Shown in pieces: positions 35,980 to 45,874 of a stretch of DNA of 64,000 nucleotides; positions within the stretch are counted from its first letter, which is position 1, and each line of letters begins with the position of its first letter. The notes beneath the pieces were generated by a model. That model searched no databases. It saw nothing but the letters and a program-made list of their open reading frames with translations, and was not told where the DNA came from. The DNA lies in assembly GCF_017355165.1 (NCBI RefSeq), contig NZ_JADILK010000011.1, positions 1 through 64,000 of the forward strand. The letters run 5' to 3'. Made by a program: the position numbers and the translations under genes. The stretch comes from Bacillus sp. SD075. Its GTDB lineage: Bacteria > Bacillota > Bacilli > Bacillales > DSM-1321.

Positions 35980-36015
35980 TTTCAATTCTAAAATCTGTCT
36001 GCTAGCGAGATTATA

Positions 36016-36050
36016 AGCAATACAGGCGTGAATTCCTGTATTGCTTTTTT
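36016..36050 (+). terminator. Terminator of the amino-acid ABC operon
   Basis: AGCAATACAGG pairs perfectly with CCTGTATTGCT over an 8-nt loop, followed by TTTTT. Confidence 0.9.
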
Positions 36051-36089
36051 GAATGAAAAAGGATTTATTGGTTTCCTTAATATCCAGTT

Positions 36090-36110
36090 AGGTAGTTCCC
36101 TAAACTACCT
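36090..36110. repeat. Inverted repeat upstream of glnS
   Basis: AGGTAGTT (36090-36097) and AACTACCT (36103-36110) form a perfect 8-bp stem with a 5-nt loop, about 170 nt before glnS and without a T-run. It could be an operator; no T-box elements are present. Confidence 0.35.
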
Positions 36111-36277
36111 GTTCAATGTTTCAGGGATATTTTCGCTCGGATTGTACAAACTAAATACTTGATGAATTGTTTCAGATAAACCGTGATTCTGGCTCGAACA
36201 TGGAAAAATATCTGTATTTATGGTATATATACAGGTAAAATTAAAAGAAGTATATAAATGAAAGAGGTCGAATTCAG

Positions 36278-37930
36278 TTGGAAAATAACTCTTCGAATTT
36301 TATTAAAAATATTATAAAAGATGACCTAGAGTCCGGAAAACATGATCATGTCATCACCCGCTTCCCTCCTGAGCCGAACGGATATTTACATATCGGGCAT
36401 GCCAAATCAATCATTTTGAATTTTGGGGTGGCTGATGATTTCAATGGGAAAACTAACCTTCGTTTCGATGATACGAATCCATTGAAAGAGGATATTGAGT
36501 TTGTCAACTCCATTAAGGAAGATGTAAAATGGCTCGGTTACGACTGGGATAACCTTTTCTTCGCTTCCGACTATTTTGATGAAATGTATAAAAGGGCTGT
36601 GCTGCTCATCAATAAGGGACTGGCATATGTGGACGACCTTAATGCCGACCAAATCCGTGAATATCGCGGAACGCTGACCCAGCCAGGGAAAGATAGCCCC
36701 TACCGCAATAGAACCGTCGAGGAAAATCTTGAACTATTTGAAAAGATGCGCAGCGGTGAATTCGGCAACGGCGCAAAAGTATTGCGTGCAAAAATCGATA
36801 TGAGCTCACCTAACATTAATTTGCGTGATCCCGTCATATACCGTATCTCCCATACTGAACACCATAATACCGGCAACAAATGGTGCATCTACCCAATGTA
36901 TGCCTTTGCCCACCCAATTGAAGATGCCATCGAGGGAGTCACACACTCCATTTGTACGCTTGAGTTCGAAGATCAACGCCCTCTTTATGACTGGATCGTT
37001 GAAAATTGTGAAATGGAAAGCCAACCAAAACAATATGAATTTGGCCGACTTAACCTGACCAATACAGTAATGAGCAAGCGAAAATTGAAGCAGCTTGTCG
37101 ATGAGAGCTTCGTGGACGGCTGGGACGACCCACGGATGCCTACTGTTTCAGGCTTGCGCAGACGCGGATATACACCCGAAGCGATCCGTGCATTCTGCCA
37201 AGAGATAGGTGTCGCAAAAACAAGCGGTGTCGTAGACTCTCAAATGCTTGATCATTTCGTGCGGGAAGACTTAAAACTGAAGGCTCCTCGGACTATGGCT
37301 ATCCTAAATCCGCTTAAAGTGGTCATCACCAACTATCCGGAAGGCGAGATAGAATGGCTGGATGCTGAAGTCAATCCGGAAGTTCCGGAAATGGGCACAC
37401 GCCAAATCCCGTTTTCACGTGAAATATATATCGAACAGGACGATTTCATGGAAAACCCGCCTAAAAAGTATTTCCGCCTTTTCCCGGGCAATGAAGTCCG
37501 TTTGAAACATGCTTATTTCATTAAATGTGAAGAAGTGATAAAAGATGAGACCGGTAACGTCATTGAACTTCGCTGCACATACGACATTGAAACGAAAAGC
37601 GGATCGGGCTTCACTGGCCGTAAAGTAAAAGGTACATTGCACTGGGTCGAAGCTTCACAAGCCGTATCAGCAGAATTCCGCAACTACCAGCCTTTAATCT
37701 TGGATAAGGAAAATGATGAAGAGGAAGAAAAATCATTTTTGGACCGGGTAAACCCTGATTCAGTAGAAATATTACAAGGATTCGTCGAGCCTAACATGAA
37801 AGATGTTAAGCCTCAGGATAAATTCCAATTCTTCAGGCATGGCTATTACAATGTTGATTCAAAACTCACTTCGGCCGATCACTTGGTCTTCAACCAAATC
37901 GTTGGGTTGAAAAGTTCATTTAAATTATAG
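36278..37930 (+). CDS. glnS: Glutaminyl-tRNA synthetase
   Basis: 550-aa class I synthetase that charges tRNA-Gln directly. HIGH-type motif [13 protein letters not shown], the GlnRS/GluRS feature FDDTNPLKE, and the MSK motif in [11 protein letters not shown]. The C-terminal beta-barrel tRNA-binding region ([14 protein letters not shown], then [18 protein letters not shown]) is of the GlnRS type rather than the bacterial GluRS type. The start is TTG with GAGG ten bases upstream. Most Bacillus make Gln-tRNA by GatCAB, so this gene is unusual and probably of transferred origin. Single gene with terminator. Confidence 0.95.
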   Translation: MENNSSNFIKNIIKDDLESGKHDHVITRFPPEPNGYLHIGHAKSIILNFGVADDFNGKTNLRFDDTNPLKEDIEFVNSIKEDVKWLGYDWDNLFFASDYFDEMYKRAVLLINKGLAYVDDLNADQIREYRGTLTQPGKDSPYRNRTVEENLELFEKMRSGEFGNGAKVLRAKIDMSSPNINLRDPVIYRISHTEHHNTGNKWCIYPMYAFAHPIEDAIEGVTHSICTLEFEDQRPLYDWIVENCEMESQPKQYEFGRLNLTNTVMSKRKLKQLVDESFVDGWDDPRMPTVSGLRRRGYTPEAIRAFCQEIGVAKTSGVVDSQMLDHFVREDLKLKAPRTMAILNPLKVVITNYPEGEIEWLDAEVNPEVPEMGTRQIPFSREIYIEQDDFMENPPKKYFRLFPGNEVRLKHAYFIKCEEVIKDETGNVIELRCTYDIETKSGSGFTGRKVKGTLHWVEASQAVSAEFRNYQPLILDKENDEEEEKSFLDRVNPDSVEILQGFVEPNMKDVKPQDKFQFFRHGYYNVDSKLTSADHLVFNQIVGLKSSFKL

Positions 37931-37937
37931 AATCACG

Positions 37938-37974
37938 AAAAGAACCAGATTCCTAGCGGGATCTGGTTCTTTTT
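37938..37974 (+). terminator. Terminator of glnS
   Basis: AAAAGAACCAGAT pairs with ATCTGGTTCTTTT over a short loop with an inner CC/GG pair, followed by T. Confidence 0.9.
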
Positions 37975-37993
37975 CATTCTCTGCACCCTTATA

Positions 37994-38848
37994 TCATTTT
38001 TTCTCGTAAAGTTTTATCCCTTGCTTGGAAAGCGCCTGTTTAAGTGTACTATATGTGGAAACCTGATTAAAATCAAGGCCTAACTGAATCGATGTCTGGG
38101 CCACTTCAGGACGAATCCCTGAAATGGTCGATTGAATGCCTAACAGGTTCAGGGTACTTATCAATTGATAGATTTGTTGGGCAACCATCGTATCTAAAAG
38201 GGAGACTCCCGATAAATCGATGAATAAGTGAGTGATATTTTTGCTAATGCATTTGCTTGGAGTCACATTCAAGATTTCCTTTGCCCGGTAGGTATCAATT
38301 TCACCGATTAACGGCAATACCGCAATGGCATCAACAATGGGAATGACAGGTGCGCCCAGTTCATTAATCAGGTTCTGTTGAGCAAGTAAACGTTCTTTTG
38401 TCAAAAGGTAATACTGCTCAGTGAACTGACGGTTCAATTGATCGAATGCACGATTAATCATCCGACTCCACCGGATGATCGTATCCTTCGTTATCCCCGT
38501 ATCCTTTAGCATATAATCCGTTATGAAGGTCCAATATGTTTCCCGAACCTTATTAAGCGCCTCCAGCACTTCGTAAATGGGCGTGTCCGATTCAACCCTA
38601 CTCTTCGCGACAAGTGTGGCCCACCGCTCCATCGTTTCAATAAATGCCGTTTTATCTTCAAGTAAAGCACTGGTCACTGTCTTGATGGTCAATGTATTCT
38701 GTTCTCTGAGAAGCTTTTCGATTTCATCATTAGAATCTATTGAATAGATGGATCCAGACTGCTTTTCCCTTAAAGCCAGCCAGTTTTCCGTAATCTTGGA
38801 TGAATTATCAAGGATATATCGATATAAATTTTCATCTATTTTATCCAT
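37994..38848 (-). CDS. RsbR-like STAS stressosome protein
   Basis: 284 aa. Residues 1-150 are a helical globin-like N-domain with no evident haem site; residues 160-275 are a STAS domain, with APVIPIVDAIAVLPLIGEID and the phospho-acceptor segment DLSGVSLLDTMVAQQ. This is the layout of RsbR paralogues that build the stressosome controlling sigma-B in Bacillus. The Thr in the LLDTM segment matches the phosphorylated Thr of RsbRA. It stands alone here, away from rsbS and rsbT. Confidence 0.85.
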   Translation of the reverse strand: MDKIDENLYRYILDNSSKITENWLALREKQSGSIYSIDSNDEIEKLLREQNTLTIKTVTSALLEDKTAFIETMERWATLVAKSRVESDTPIYEVLEALNKVRETYWTFITDYMLKDTGITKDTIIRWSRMINRAFDQLNRQFTEQYYLLTKERLLAQQNLINELGAPVIPIVDAIAVLPLIGEIDTYRAKEILNVTPSKCISKNITHLFIDLSGVSLLDTMVAQQIYQLISTLNLLGIQSTISGIRPEVAQTSIQLGLDFNQVSTYSTLKQALSKQGIKLYEKK

Positions 38849-38870
38849 TTGTGTTCCCCTATCTCACTAG

Positions 38871-39830
38871 TTATTTCATTTTAAAAAGTAATAATAAGTC
38901 TCCATATCCCTCTCTCTCCATTTCATCTCTAGGAATGAATCGAAGGGCAGAAGAGTTTATGCAATATCTCGTGCCTTTAGGACTTGGACCATCGGGAAAA
39001 ACATGTCCAAGGTGTGAATCGGCGTCCCTGCTGCGCACCTCGGTCCGGGTCATTCGGTGGCTGAGATCCATTTTCTCATTCACACTTGCCGACATGATGG
39101 GCTTCGTGAAGCTTGGCCACCCACAACCGCTATCATACTTATCCCGCGAACTGAATAGAGGCTCCCCAGAAACGACATCCACATAGATGCCTTCTTCAAA
39201 ATGATTCCAATAAACATTATCGAAAGGAGGCTCCGTGCCATTTTCCTGTGTGACGCGGAACTGCCTCTCCGTTAACGTCTTTCTAAGGTGGGCATTATCC
39301 TTAGGCCAATTTTCTTTAATGAATGCATCACGACCTGAGCCTTTACGATACAATGCATAACGAAATTGATTTTTCCGATAGAATTCTTGATGATAGTCCT
39401 CAGCCTCGTAAAATTTCCCTGAGGGTAGAATACCCGTAACAATAGGTTTCTTAAACCGTCCGCTCCTCATTAAATCTTCCTTCGATCGTTCCGCCTCCTG
39501 TTTCTGACGTTCATTAAGATAGAAAATGGCCGCCTTGTATTGCTTTCCCCTATCCGAGAACTGTCCATCTTCATCCGTAGGATCGATTTGGCGCCAGAAT
39601 ATCTCTAATAACGTTTTATAGGAAATGATCGATGGATCGAATACCACTTGCACCGCTTCAACATGATCGATTGATCCGGTAATCACTTGTTTATATCTAG
39701 GCGCAGCAAAATTACCGCCTGTATAGCCTGATGTCACTGAAATAATACCATCCATTTCATCAAAGGGAGCAACCATGCACCAAAAACAGCCTCCTGCAAA
39801 GATAGCCGTTTCTTTTCCAGCCATCGTCAT
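38871..39830 (-). CDS. msrAB: Fused methionine sulfoxide reductase MsrA-MsrB
   Basis: 319 aa from the ATG at 39830, which has GGGGAG seven bases upstream. Residues 8-165 are MsrA with catalytic AGGCFWCM, repairing the S form of Met sulfoxide. Residues 185-315 are MsrB, with GCGWPSF and the catalytic Cys in [11 protein letters not shown], for the R form. The MsrB zinc CxxC pairs seem absent, a known variant. An in-frame start 54 nt upstream has no ribosome site. Confidence 0.93.
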   Translation of the reverse strand: MTMAGKETAIFAGGCFWCMVAPFDEMDGIISVTSGYTGGNFAAPRYKQVITGSIDHVEAVQVVFDPSIISYKTLLEIFWRQIDPTDEDGQFSDRGKQYKAAIFYLNERQKQEAERSKEDLMRSGRFKKPIVTGILPSGKFYEAEDYHQEFYRKNQFRYALYRKGSGRDAFIKENWPKDNAHLRKTLTERQFRVTQENGTEPPFDNVYWNHFEEGIYVDVVSGEPLFSSRDKYDSGCGWPSFTKPIMSASVNEKMDLSHRMTRTEVRSRDADSHLGHVFPDGPSPKGTRYCINSSALRFIPRDEMEREGYGDLLLLFKMK

Positions 39831-39935
39831 CCTAGAACTCCCCTTTCCGATTGTCATTTTATGTATTATATACCAGCAAGCCACATACCTTCAAATTCAA
39901 AAACAATGGATTTCTATCTTTGCAGCACAAATATA

Positions 39936-39971
39936 AAAGAGGCACTTAGGTGTAAACCCAAGTGCCCTTTT
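39936..39971 (-). terminator. Terminator of the nucleoside permease gene
   Basis: AAAAG-GGCACTT-GG pairs with CC-AAGTGCC-TTTT over a 6-nt loop; it ends in T on both strands. Confidence 0.85.
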
Positions 39972-39987
39972 GTGTCAGATCCATTAA

Positions 39988-41172
39988 TTAAAGTATCACA
40001 CTAACGATGATCGCTGATAGGATGCTGACAAGAGTCGCACCGTATAACAGCTTCAAGCCGAAACGGGCTACTACATTTCCCTGTTTTTCATGAAGTCCTT
40101 TGACTGCACCGGCAATGATTCCAATAGATGAGAAATTAGCGAATGAAACCAAGAAAACAGAAACGATCCCTATCGTCCTTTCGCTCAAGCCTGCTGATGC
40201 TTCCCCTAAGCTAAGCATGGCAACGAATTCATTGGTTACTAGCTTCGTCGCCATGATTCCGCCAGCAGTCACGGTTTCTGAAATCGGAATCCCCATGATA
40301 AAGGCAAACGGTGCAAAGATATACCCCATGATGTCTTGGAAGCTGATGCCGAAAATCATGTCGAATACGCTGTTGATTCCTGCAATTAATGCAACGAAAC
40401 CAATTAACATCGCTGCTACAGTCATGGCAACCTTAAACCCATCCATGATATATTCCCCAAGCATCTCGAAGAAAGATTGCTTCTCTGCCCCGTCTTCGAC
40501 AACAAGGATATCATCATCATCCGTTACGGTATAAGGATTGATAATGGATGCAATGATAAATCCACCGAACATGTTAATAACAATTGCCGTCACCACGTAC
40601 TTTGGTTCAATCATCGTCATATAGGCACCGACGATCGACATCGATACGGTTGACATGGCTGATGCACAAAGCGTATACATGCGAGATGGCGGAATGGCAC
40701 CGAGTTGTTTTTTCAAGGTTATGAAAACCTCGGATTGGCCTACTATTGCTGATGCTACCGCATTGTAAGATTCCAATTTACCCATCCCATTCACCTTACT
40801 TAGCAGGAATCCAACCCACTTCATGATGAACGGAAGGATCTTGAAATGCTGTAAAATCCCAATTAATGCTGAGATGAAGACGATAGGAAGAAGGACATTT
40901 AAAAAGAATGGCGCTGCCCCTTCGTTTACAATCCCGCCAAATACAAAGGTGATTCCTTCATTTGCCCATTCTAAAAGTTTTCCGAACCCATCGGCAATCG
41001 AATTGATGATCACTAAGCCAAACTTCGTATTTAATAATAAATAAGTTAAAATAAGCTGAATGACCACCATGAGGATGATCGGTTTAATTTTAACTTTCTT
41101 CCGGTCACTGCTGACTAGTATGGCTAGTCCAAAAACAATAAGCAGTCCTAAAATTGCAATCAGAAATTTCAT
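39988..41172 (-). CDS. CNT-family nucleoside permease (NupC-like)
   Basis: 394-aa membrane protein, about ten segments. CNT motifs: [28 protein letters not shown], and the C-terminal [20 protein letters not shown]. It should import nucleosides by proton or sodium symport. A likely cre site lies about 70 nt upstream of the start, consistent with catabolite control. Related Bacillus proteins are NupC and NupG; I cannot assign it to one. Confidence 0.88.
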   Translation of the reverse strand: MKFLIAILGLLIVFGLAILVSSDRKKVKIKPIILMVVIQLILTYLLLNTKFGLVIINSIADGFGKLLEWANEGITFVFGGIVNEGAAPFFLNVLLPIVFISALIGILQHFKILPFIMKWVGFLLSKVNGMGKLESYNAVASAIVGQSEVFITLKKQLGAIPPSRMYTLCASAMSTVSMSIVGAYMTMIEPKYVVTAIVINMFGGFIIASIINPYTVTDDDDILVVEDGAEKQSFFEMLGEYIMDGFKVAMTVAAMLIGFVALIAGINSVFDMIFGISFQDIMGYIFAPFAFIMGIPISETVTAGGIMATKLVTNEFVAMLSLGEASAGLSERTIGIVSVFLVSFANFSSIGIIAGAVKGLHEKQGNVVARFGLKLLYGATLVSILSAIIVSVIL

Positions 41173-41240
41173 ATATCTGCCTCCACTAAGGGTGAATTTA
41201 ATGATCGTGCATTAATAGTAGGTTACCCTCAAAAAAATTA

Positions 41241-41254
41241 TGCAAACGTTTTCT
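41241..41254 (-). promoter_or_regulatory. CcpA (cre) site for the nucleoside permease gene
   Basis: TGCAAACGTTTTCT fits the cre consensus (TG..AARCG.T..C.) with a central AAACGTTT palindrome. It lies 69-82 nt upstream of the start codon, so CcpA would probably block promoter access. Confidence 0.6.
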
Positions 41255-41379
41255 CTTTCATCCAAAATACATGTACGTACCTCTCCAGAAGTCTATATTA
41301 AACTAATATTTTTTTTAGTGCAATTATTATTTCCCTTTTTAAAATAACAATTAGTGACAATAATGGGTTTCGTGAATTA

Positions 41380-41411
41380 AAAAAGAAGGTTCCCCTTCGA
41401 AAGGAACCATC
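41380..41411 (-). terminator. Terminator of the small membrane protein gene
   Basis: AAGGTTCC pairs with GGAACC-type arm over a CCTTCGAAA loop; on the minus strand it ends in TTCTTTTTTAA. Confidence 0.65.
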
Positions 41412-41436
41412 TCTTTCCTCGAATAGTATCGGCTAT

Positions 41437-41880
41437 TTAGGCTTCTATTTTTCTGGATATCACCGATGTCACTAATCCGACTCCTCCGATTACAAAAATG
41501 ATGATGGATGCAGCCAGGCTACCTTCCCCTTGGTAAAAGTCGATCAATCTCCCTGCAAAAGAGTCTCTGCCTTGGAGACCGCCTCCGTTTGGCATCTCTC
41601 CTGGCGTTCCAGAACCATTAGGACCGCCTTGGATAGTTTCCCCCATATTGCCCTGCGTATCATTAGATGCCGTTTCCGTGGTCGAATCATCGGTCGCCGT
41701 ACTGCTATTAGCCGATTCTGTTGTGTTACGTTCGGCAGGCTGTCCCATCATCGCCTGTCCATTAATGGGTTCGTTGCCGCTGCCATCCATATACATCATG
41801 ATCCCGATGACTGCTTGGGCCATTAAAAGGACCGAGGCCAATATTCCAACCAAAAAGTGTAACTTACCCGTTCTTTTCAT
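41437..41880 (-). CDS. Small two-segment membrane protein, unknown
   Basis: 147 aa from the ATG at 41880, with GGAGGAG upstream; the in-frame extension to 41958 has no such site and overlaps a terminator. One membrane segment near residues 9-30, then about 85 residues of Ser/Thr/Asn/Gly/Pro-rich linker (GGPNGSG, EMPNGGG), then a second segment near residues 115-138. The loop should face outside. It is next to the broken kinase and the MacAB-like genes and shares their Gly/Met/Pro-rich composition. Function unknown; no family recognised. Confidence 0.7.
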   Translation of the reverse strand: MKRTGKLHFLVGILASVLLMAQAVIGIMMYMDGSGNEPINGQAMMGQPAERNTTESANSSTATDDSTTETASNDTQGNMGETIQGGPNGSGTPGEMPNGGGLQGRDSFAGRLIDFYQGEGSLAASIIIFVIGGVGLVTSVISRKIEA

Positions 41881-41926
41881 CAATGATTCTCCTCCGAAAA
41901 TAAATGTATTTATAAGATGATTATCT

Positions 41927-41980
41927 AAAAAGACCCTTAATTTTTCCTTAAGCAGCAAGGATAAAAGTAAGGGTCTTTTT
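41927..41980 (-). terminator. Terminator of the two-component genes
   Basis: AAAAAGACCCTTA (41927-41939) and TAAGGGTCTTTTT (41968-41980) form a perfect 13-bp stem around a 28-nt loop, with T-runs on both strands. Confidence 0.8.
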
Positions 41981-42006
41981 ACTAAGGGATGGCATCTTAA
42001 GGTGGA

Positions 42007-43225
42007 TTATTTTTTCCTTTGATTTCTCGGAAAAGTGATTTCAAAACGGGTTCGTTCATTCTGTTCACTCGTAACCTTGATGTTCCCTTGATGTGTGTTC
42101 ACAATCCATTTGGCAATGGATAGACCTAAGCCGGAGCCTTCATTTGCTGAACGGGATTGCTCCACTTGATAAAAACGGTTAAAAATCAAGGGGAGATCTT
42201 CCTGCGGAATGCCTTTTCCATTATCCTCTACGGTAAGAATGACGGATGAAGAATTCTTGATGCAGGATAGAGAAATCTCCCCGCCTTCCCCGGTAAATTT
42301 CATGGCATTATCCACCAAGATCACCAATAGCTGATGAATTCTCTCTTTATCCCCATGAAATACGACCTGTTCGGGGGTATGGCTAATGATTGATTTCTCT
42401 TGAAACAAAGCTATATCCGTATACTGTTCCACGATATCGATAAGTAAGTCATCAAGGAAAAAGTTCGATTTCCTAACCTCCATTTGGTTCGAATCCGTTC
42501 TGGTCAAGGTCAAAAGCCCATTAACAAGCTTATTCAATCGCCGGACTTCTTTCGAAATGATGGATATATCAACGGCCTTTTCCTCGATTGTCGCTGAAGG
42601 CGATTGAAATAGCAAATCAGCCCGCGATTGAATGACAGCAAGCGGCGTTCGAATTTCATGCGAAGCATCCGAGACAAACTGTCTTGACCGGAATTAGGGC
42701 CCGTCCTGCCAGAAGATAGCCTGCTCCTACCGCCACTAGACTTCCAATTCCTCCACCAGCAAACAATATGAGCAGCAATCGATCGAGCATTTCTTTTTCT
42801 GTATCCACATTCCTGATGAATTGTACCGTCAGCTCTCCATAATCTGTATCGACCTTGGTGGAAAGTGCACGAAACGTCGGCCCATTTACCGATATTTCTT
42901 CAATCTCATCAAATCTTTTTGGGTAAAATTCCGGCTCATTGACCTTAATGAAATTGTCTACACTCAGTCTTGGCTCAATGATCGTCTCATCCGGTCCCCA
43001 AACGATGACGCTTGGCCCCGGACCTAGGAGAACCTCACCTTGCGGACGTCCGCCTGGCATGCCCCCATTATTGAAATCCCTGTAATCCTTTTTAAGTGAA
43101 TCATTGACATCCCTATAGATCTGATTTTCCGTATAAAAATAAATCGTTCTGCTTAGTATGGCTATTAAGACAATAAAGACGATAGAATTCAATAATGTTA
43201 GTTGAAGCCGTGTTTTTTGGAACAT
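42007..43225 (-). pseudogene. Sensor histidine kinase broken by an internal deletion
   Basis: Frame one (from 43225) gives an N-terminal membrane segment, a sensor region with NNGGMPGGRPQGEVLLGPG, a second membrane segment and the first part of HAMP (AGRALIPVKT), then reads into VCLGCFA and stops. Frame two has QFVSDASHEIRTPLAVIQS (H-box), then NLxxN-type VDNAMKF, VEDNGKGIP and GSGLGLSIAK. Normally about seven residues lie between VKT and QFVSDASHE; these are missing together with the frame at about 42687. The start codon of the second frame is internal to the kinase, after the H-box, so no full kinase is made. The paired regulator upstream is intact. Confidence 0.85.
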
Positions 43226-43235
43226 AATGATCCCC

Positions 43236-43907
43236 TTATGGTTGTTTTAGCATATAACCAATACCCCGAACGGTTTGAATATCTTTATGATAATGGAAAG
43301 GTTCCAATTTTTTTCTAAGGTGATGGATGAACACTTCCACAATGGCGATCGTCGTATCTGAATCAAACCCCCAGATACGGTCGAAAATCTGCTCACGGGT
43401 CAATATTTTTCCATTATTTCGAATTAAATACTCCAGTAATTCAAACTGTTTCAATGTCATTTTAATGACCTTTCCATCAACCAAAATATCCTTTTCTTTT
43501 TCCAATAGTTCAATATCACGGTATTTCACATGCTGATCAAGTGATATAATGCCACTCCTTCGAAGCAAGGCGCGAATCCTGGCCTTAAGTTCCGGTGCCT
43601 GGAAAGGCTTGACTAAATAATCATCGCCACCCATTTCCAATCCTCTGACACGATCCTCAAGCCCATCTTTTGCTGTCAAAAACAAGACACTTGTATCGAT
43701 TTTTGCTTCCCTGATTTTCCGTACGATTTCAAATCCATCGATTCCCGGAAGCATCACATCCAAGATGATGATATCATATATACTTTGCTGAGCCATGAAT
43801 AGCCCATCTTCCCCATTATCCGCTGTATCGACTACATATTCATCCGTCAGAATTTGTCGGATCGATTCTAATAATGAAACATTATCTTCTACCACCAAAA
43901 CCTTCAT
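43236..43907 (-). CDS. OmpR-family response regulator
   Basis: 223 aa. Receiver domain residues 1-115 with VVEDN, phospho-acceptor Asp in IIILDVMLPGIDG, LTAKD and the Lys in DDYLVKPFQ; winged-helix domain 125-222 with LTLKQFELLEYLIRN-like start MTLKQFELLEYL and REQIFDRIWG. It should control the adjacent efflux genes. Its cognate kinase gene, 10 nt downstream, is broken, so phosphorylation must come from elsewhere, or the protein works unphosphorylated. Confidence 0.93.
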   Translation of the reverse strand: MKVLVVEDNVSLLESIRQILTDEYVVDTADNGEDGLFMAQQSIYDIIILDVMLPGIDGFEIVRKIREAKIDTSVLFLTAKDGLEDRVRGLEMGGDDYLVKPFQAPELKARIRALLRRSGIISLDQHVKYRDIELLEKEKDILVDGKVIKMTLKQFELLEYLIRNNGKILTREQIFDRIWGFDSDTTIAIVEVFIHHLRKKLEPFHYHKDIQTVRGIGYMLKQP

Positions 43908-43966
43908 GCAGGGTACCTCCCAACCGCATCAATTGTGATATATGTTGATTTTATCTTTTTTCATAT

Positions 43967-44004
43967 GCAAAAGAAAGCGGGCTTTTATTCGCATGCTTTC
44001 TTTC
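43967..44004 (-). terminator. Terminator of the MacAB-like operon
   Basis: AAAGAAAGC (43970-43978) and GCTTTCTTT (43995-44003) form a perfect 9-bp stem; on the minus strand TTTGCAT follows. It separates the efflux genes from the two-component genes. Confidence 0.65.
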
Positions 44005-44015
44005 AAATTGAGTGT

Positions 44016-45185
44016 TCATTCGTGACGCAGTGCTTGGATTGGACTTAACCTGGATGCCTTATTGGCAGGAAATACGCCAAACATTATCCCGATTAAAATG
44101 GAAAATAAGAAGGCAAACAATGTCACCGACCATGAATAACTAATCGTTAAACTTGAAAAAACTGAAATCAATTTTGCGATTCCCAATCCAATTACAACTC
44201 CCAACAATCCCCCTAAGCAGCTCAAGACCATCGCTTCAATTAAAAACTGGAGAAGAATCGATTTCCGATTTGCCCCAATTGCTTTTCTAATCCCGATTTC
44301 CCTCGTTCTCTCTGAAACGGAAACCAACATGATATTCATGATTCCAATTCCCCCTACCAGTAACGAAATACTGGCAATACCGCCAAGCATGAGTGTGAAC
44401 GTATCCGACACAGAGCTCATTGTATCCATCAGATCTTCTTGATTGGACACCGAATAGTTATCACTCTGTTCTGGGAAAAATGTGGTCATCGTACCTTGTA
44501 CCTGGTACATCGCCCTATCTATGATATTCTCATTCTCCGCTTTTAAATATACGGTTCCGATTGTCGTGCTGCCTGTAGCCCTTTCGGCAGTGGTGATCGG
44601 TGCAATGATTACATCATCCCCACTCGATCCCATTGAGGTGCCTACTGACTCAAGGACACCGATCACTCGATAGGAAACGCCGCCGATCAGAACGTTCTGG
44701 TCCACAGCTTTTTGATTTTCAAAAAGCGTGTTGGCTGTATTCGACCCCAGGACAACGACCTTGGAGCGTAATTCCGTTTCCATATCCGTCAAAAACCGGC
44801 CCTGACTGAGCTCTAGATCCCTAACCGATAGGTAGGAGGAAGTTGCACCGGTCATTGAAACCTGTGCCGAAGCTTCCCCGTTTTTAGCATATACGCGTTC
44901 AGTGACTACTGGCGCCACTTCAGATATCCCGCTCAGGCCTTTAAACTGTTCGATTGTATCATCCGTCAGCTTAACGGAGTCGGTATCCGTGACACTTACC
45001 GTTATCAGGTTCGTTCCCAGGCTATTGATCTCATCCTGAACGGACTGAGAGGAACCCTGACCAATCGAAACCAGGACGATTACGGAAGCAACTCCAATAA
45101 TGATCCCAAGCATGGTTAAAAATGCTCTGACTTTATTGGTTTTGATACTGCGTATAGCCATCTTCATTGATTCGCCCAAGTTCAA
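44016..45185 (-). CDS. MacB-like ABC transporter permease (YknZ type)
   Basis: 389 aa from a TTG at 45185 that has GGAGG eight bases upstream; longer starts have no such site. One N-terminal membrane segment in KVRAFLTMLGIIIGVASVIV, a long extracellular domain, and three C-terminal segments in an FtsX domain (GIASISLLVGGIGIMNIMLVS, TREIGIRKAIGANRKSILLQFL). It pairs with the ATPase and adaptor genes upstream. Similar sets export peptides or toxic compounds; in B. subtilis YknXYZ protects against a killing factor. It overlaps the ATPase gene by 53 nt. Confidence 0.9.
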   Translation of the reverse strand: MNLGESMKMAIRSIKTNKVRAFLTMLGIIIGVASVIVLVSIGQGSSQSVQDEINSLGTNLITVSVTDTDSVKLTDDTIEQFKGLSGISEVAPVVTERVYAKNGEASAQVSMTGATSSYLSVRDLELSQGRFLTDMETELRSKVVVLGSNTANTLFENQKAVDQNVLIGGVSYRVIGVLESVGTSMGSSGDDVIIAPITTAERATGSTTIGTVYLKAENENIIDRAMYQVQGTMTTFFPEQSDNYSVSNQEDLMDTMSSVSDTFTLMLGGIASISLLVGGIGIMNIMLVSVSERTREIGIRKAIGANRKSILLQFLIEAMVLSCLGGLLGVVIGLGIAKLISVFSSLTISYSWSVTLFAFLFSILIGIMFGVFPANKASRLSPIQALRHE

Positions 45186-45873
45186 TCCAATCACCTCCGT
45201 TTTCAAATAGCTGACCATCCTGTATCCGGACGACCCGAGTTGCTTCTTTTGCCACTTCCAAGTCATGGGTTATAAGAATGATTGTTTGTCCCTTTTCGTT
45301 CAATCCTTTCAGCATCTGCAGCACTTCCTCACTCGTTTTACTATCCAGAGCCCCCGTCGGCTCATCCGCCAATAAAACGGGAGGGTTACCGGCAAGTGCC
45401 CTTGCAATGGCAACTCTTTGCTGCTGTCCACCCGACAGTTGGGTCGGCAGATGATTCTTCCGGTCACTCAGGCCAACCATATCAAGGCACACATTGGCCA
45501 ATTTTCTTCTTTCCTTCACGCTTACCCCTCTATAAACCAGGGGAAGTTCGACATTTTCCAACGCTGTCAGTTTTGCCAACAGGTTGAAATTTTGAAAGAT
45601 AAATCCTATTTTAATATTACGAATGGCGGCTAACTCATTATCCTTCAACTTTTCCACTTCTTTTCCATCAAGAAGATATTCACCTATGTCAGGCTTGTCA
45701 AGGCAGCCAATCATATTCATGAACGTCGATTTCCCTGATCCAGAAGGACCGATGATGGAAATGAAATCGCCTTTATCGATTGTAAGACAGACATCTTGAA
45801 GTGCCTTAACCGTTTCACCGCCTAATTCATATGATTTAGACATGTTCTTAATTTTTATGATGGGTTTCGCCAT
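45133..45873 (-). CDS. MacB-like ABC transporter ATPase (YknY type)
   Basis: 246 aa from the ATG at 45873, preceded by GGGAGG. Walker [10 protein letters not shown], signature [17 protein letters not shown], Walker B VLLADEPTGALD, H-loop ITHDLEVA. This is the LolD/MacB subgroup. One base separates it from the adaptor stop, and its end overlaps the permease gene, so the three proteins are translated together. Confidence 0.93.
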   Translation of the reverse strand: MAKPIIKIKNMSKSYELGGETVKALQDVCLTIDKGDFISIIGPSGSGKSTFMNMIGCLDKPDIGEYLLDGKEVEKLKDNELAAIRNIKIGFIFQNFNLLAKLTALENVELPLVYRGVSVKERRKLANVCLDMVGLSDRKNHLPTQLSGGQQQRVAIARALAGNPPVLLADEPTGALDSKTSEEVLQMLKGLNEKGQTIILITHDLEVAKEATRVVRIQDGQLFENGGDWIELGRINEDGYTQYQNQ

Positions 45874-45874
45874 A

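Noticed and set aside
35980-36277. T-box leader before glnS
   Set aside because: No AGGGTGG-type T-box sequence and no specifier-loop arrangement could be found.
38871-39884. msrAB fusion as a novelty
   Set aside because: MsrA-MsrB fusions are widespread in Firmicutes and the motifs here are ordinary.
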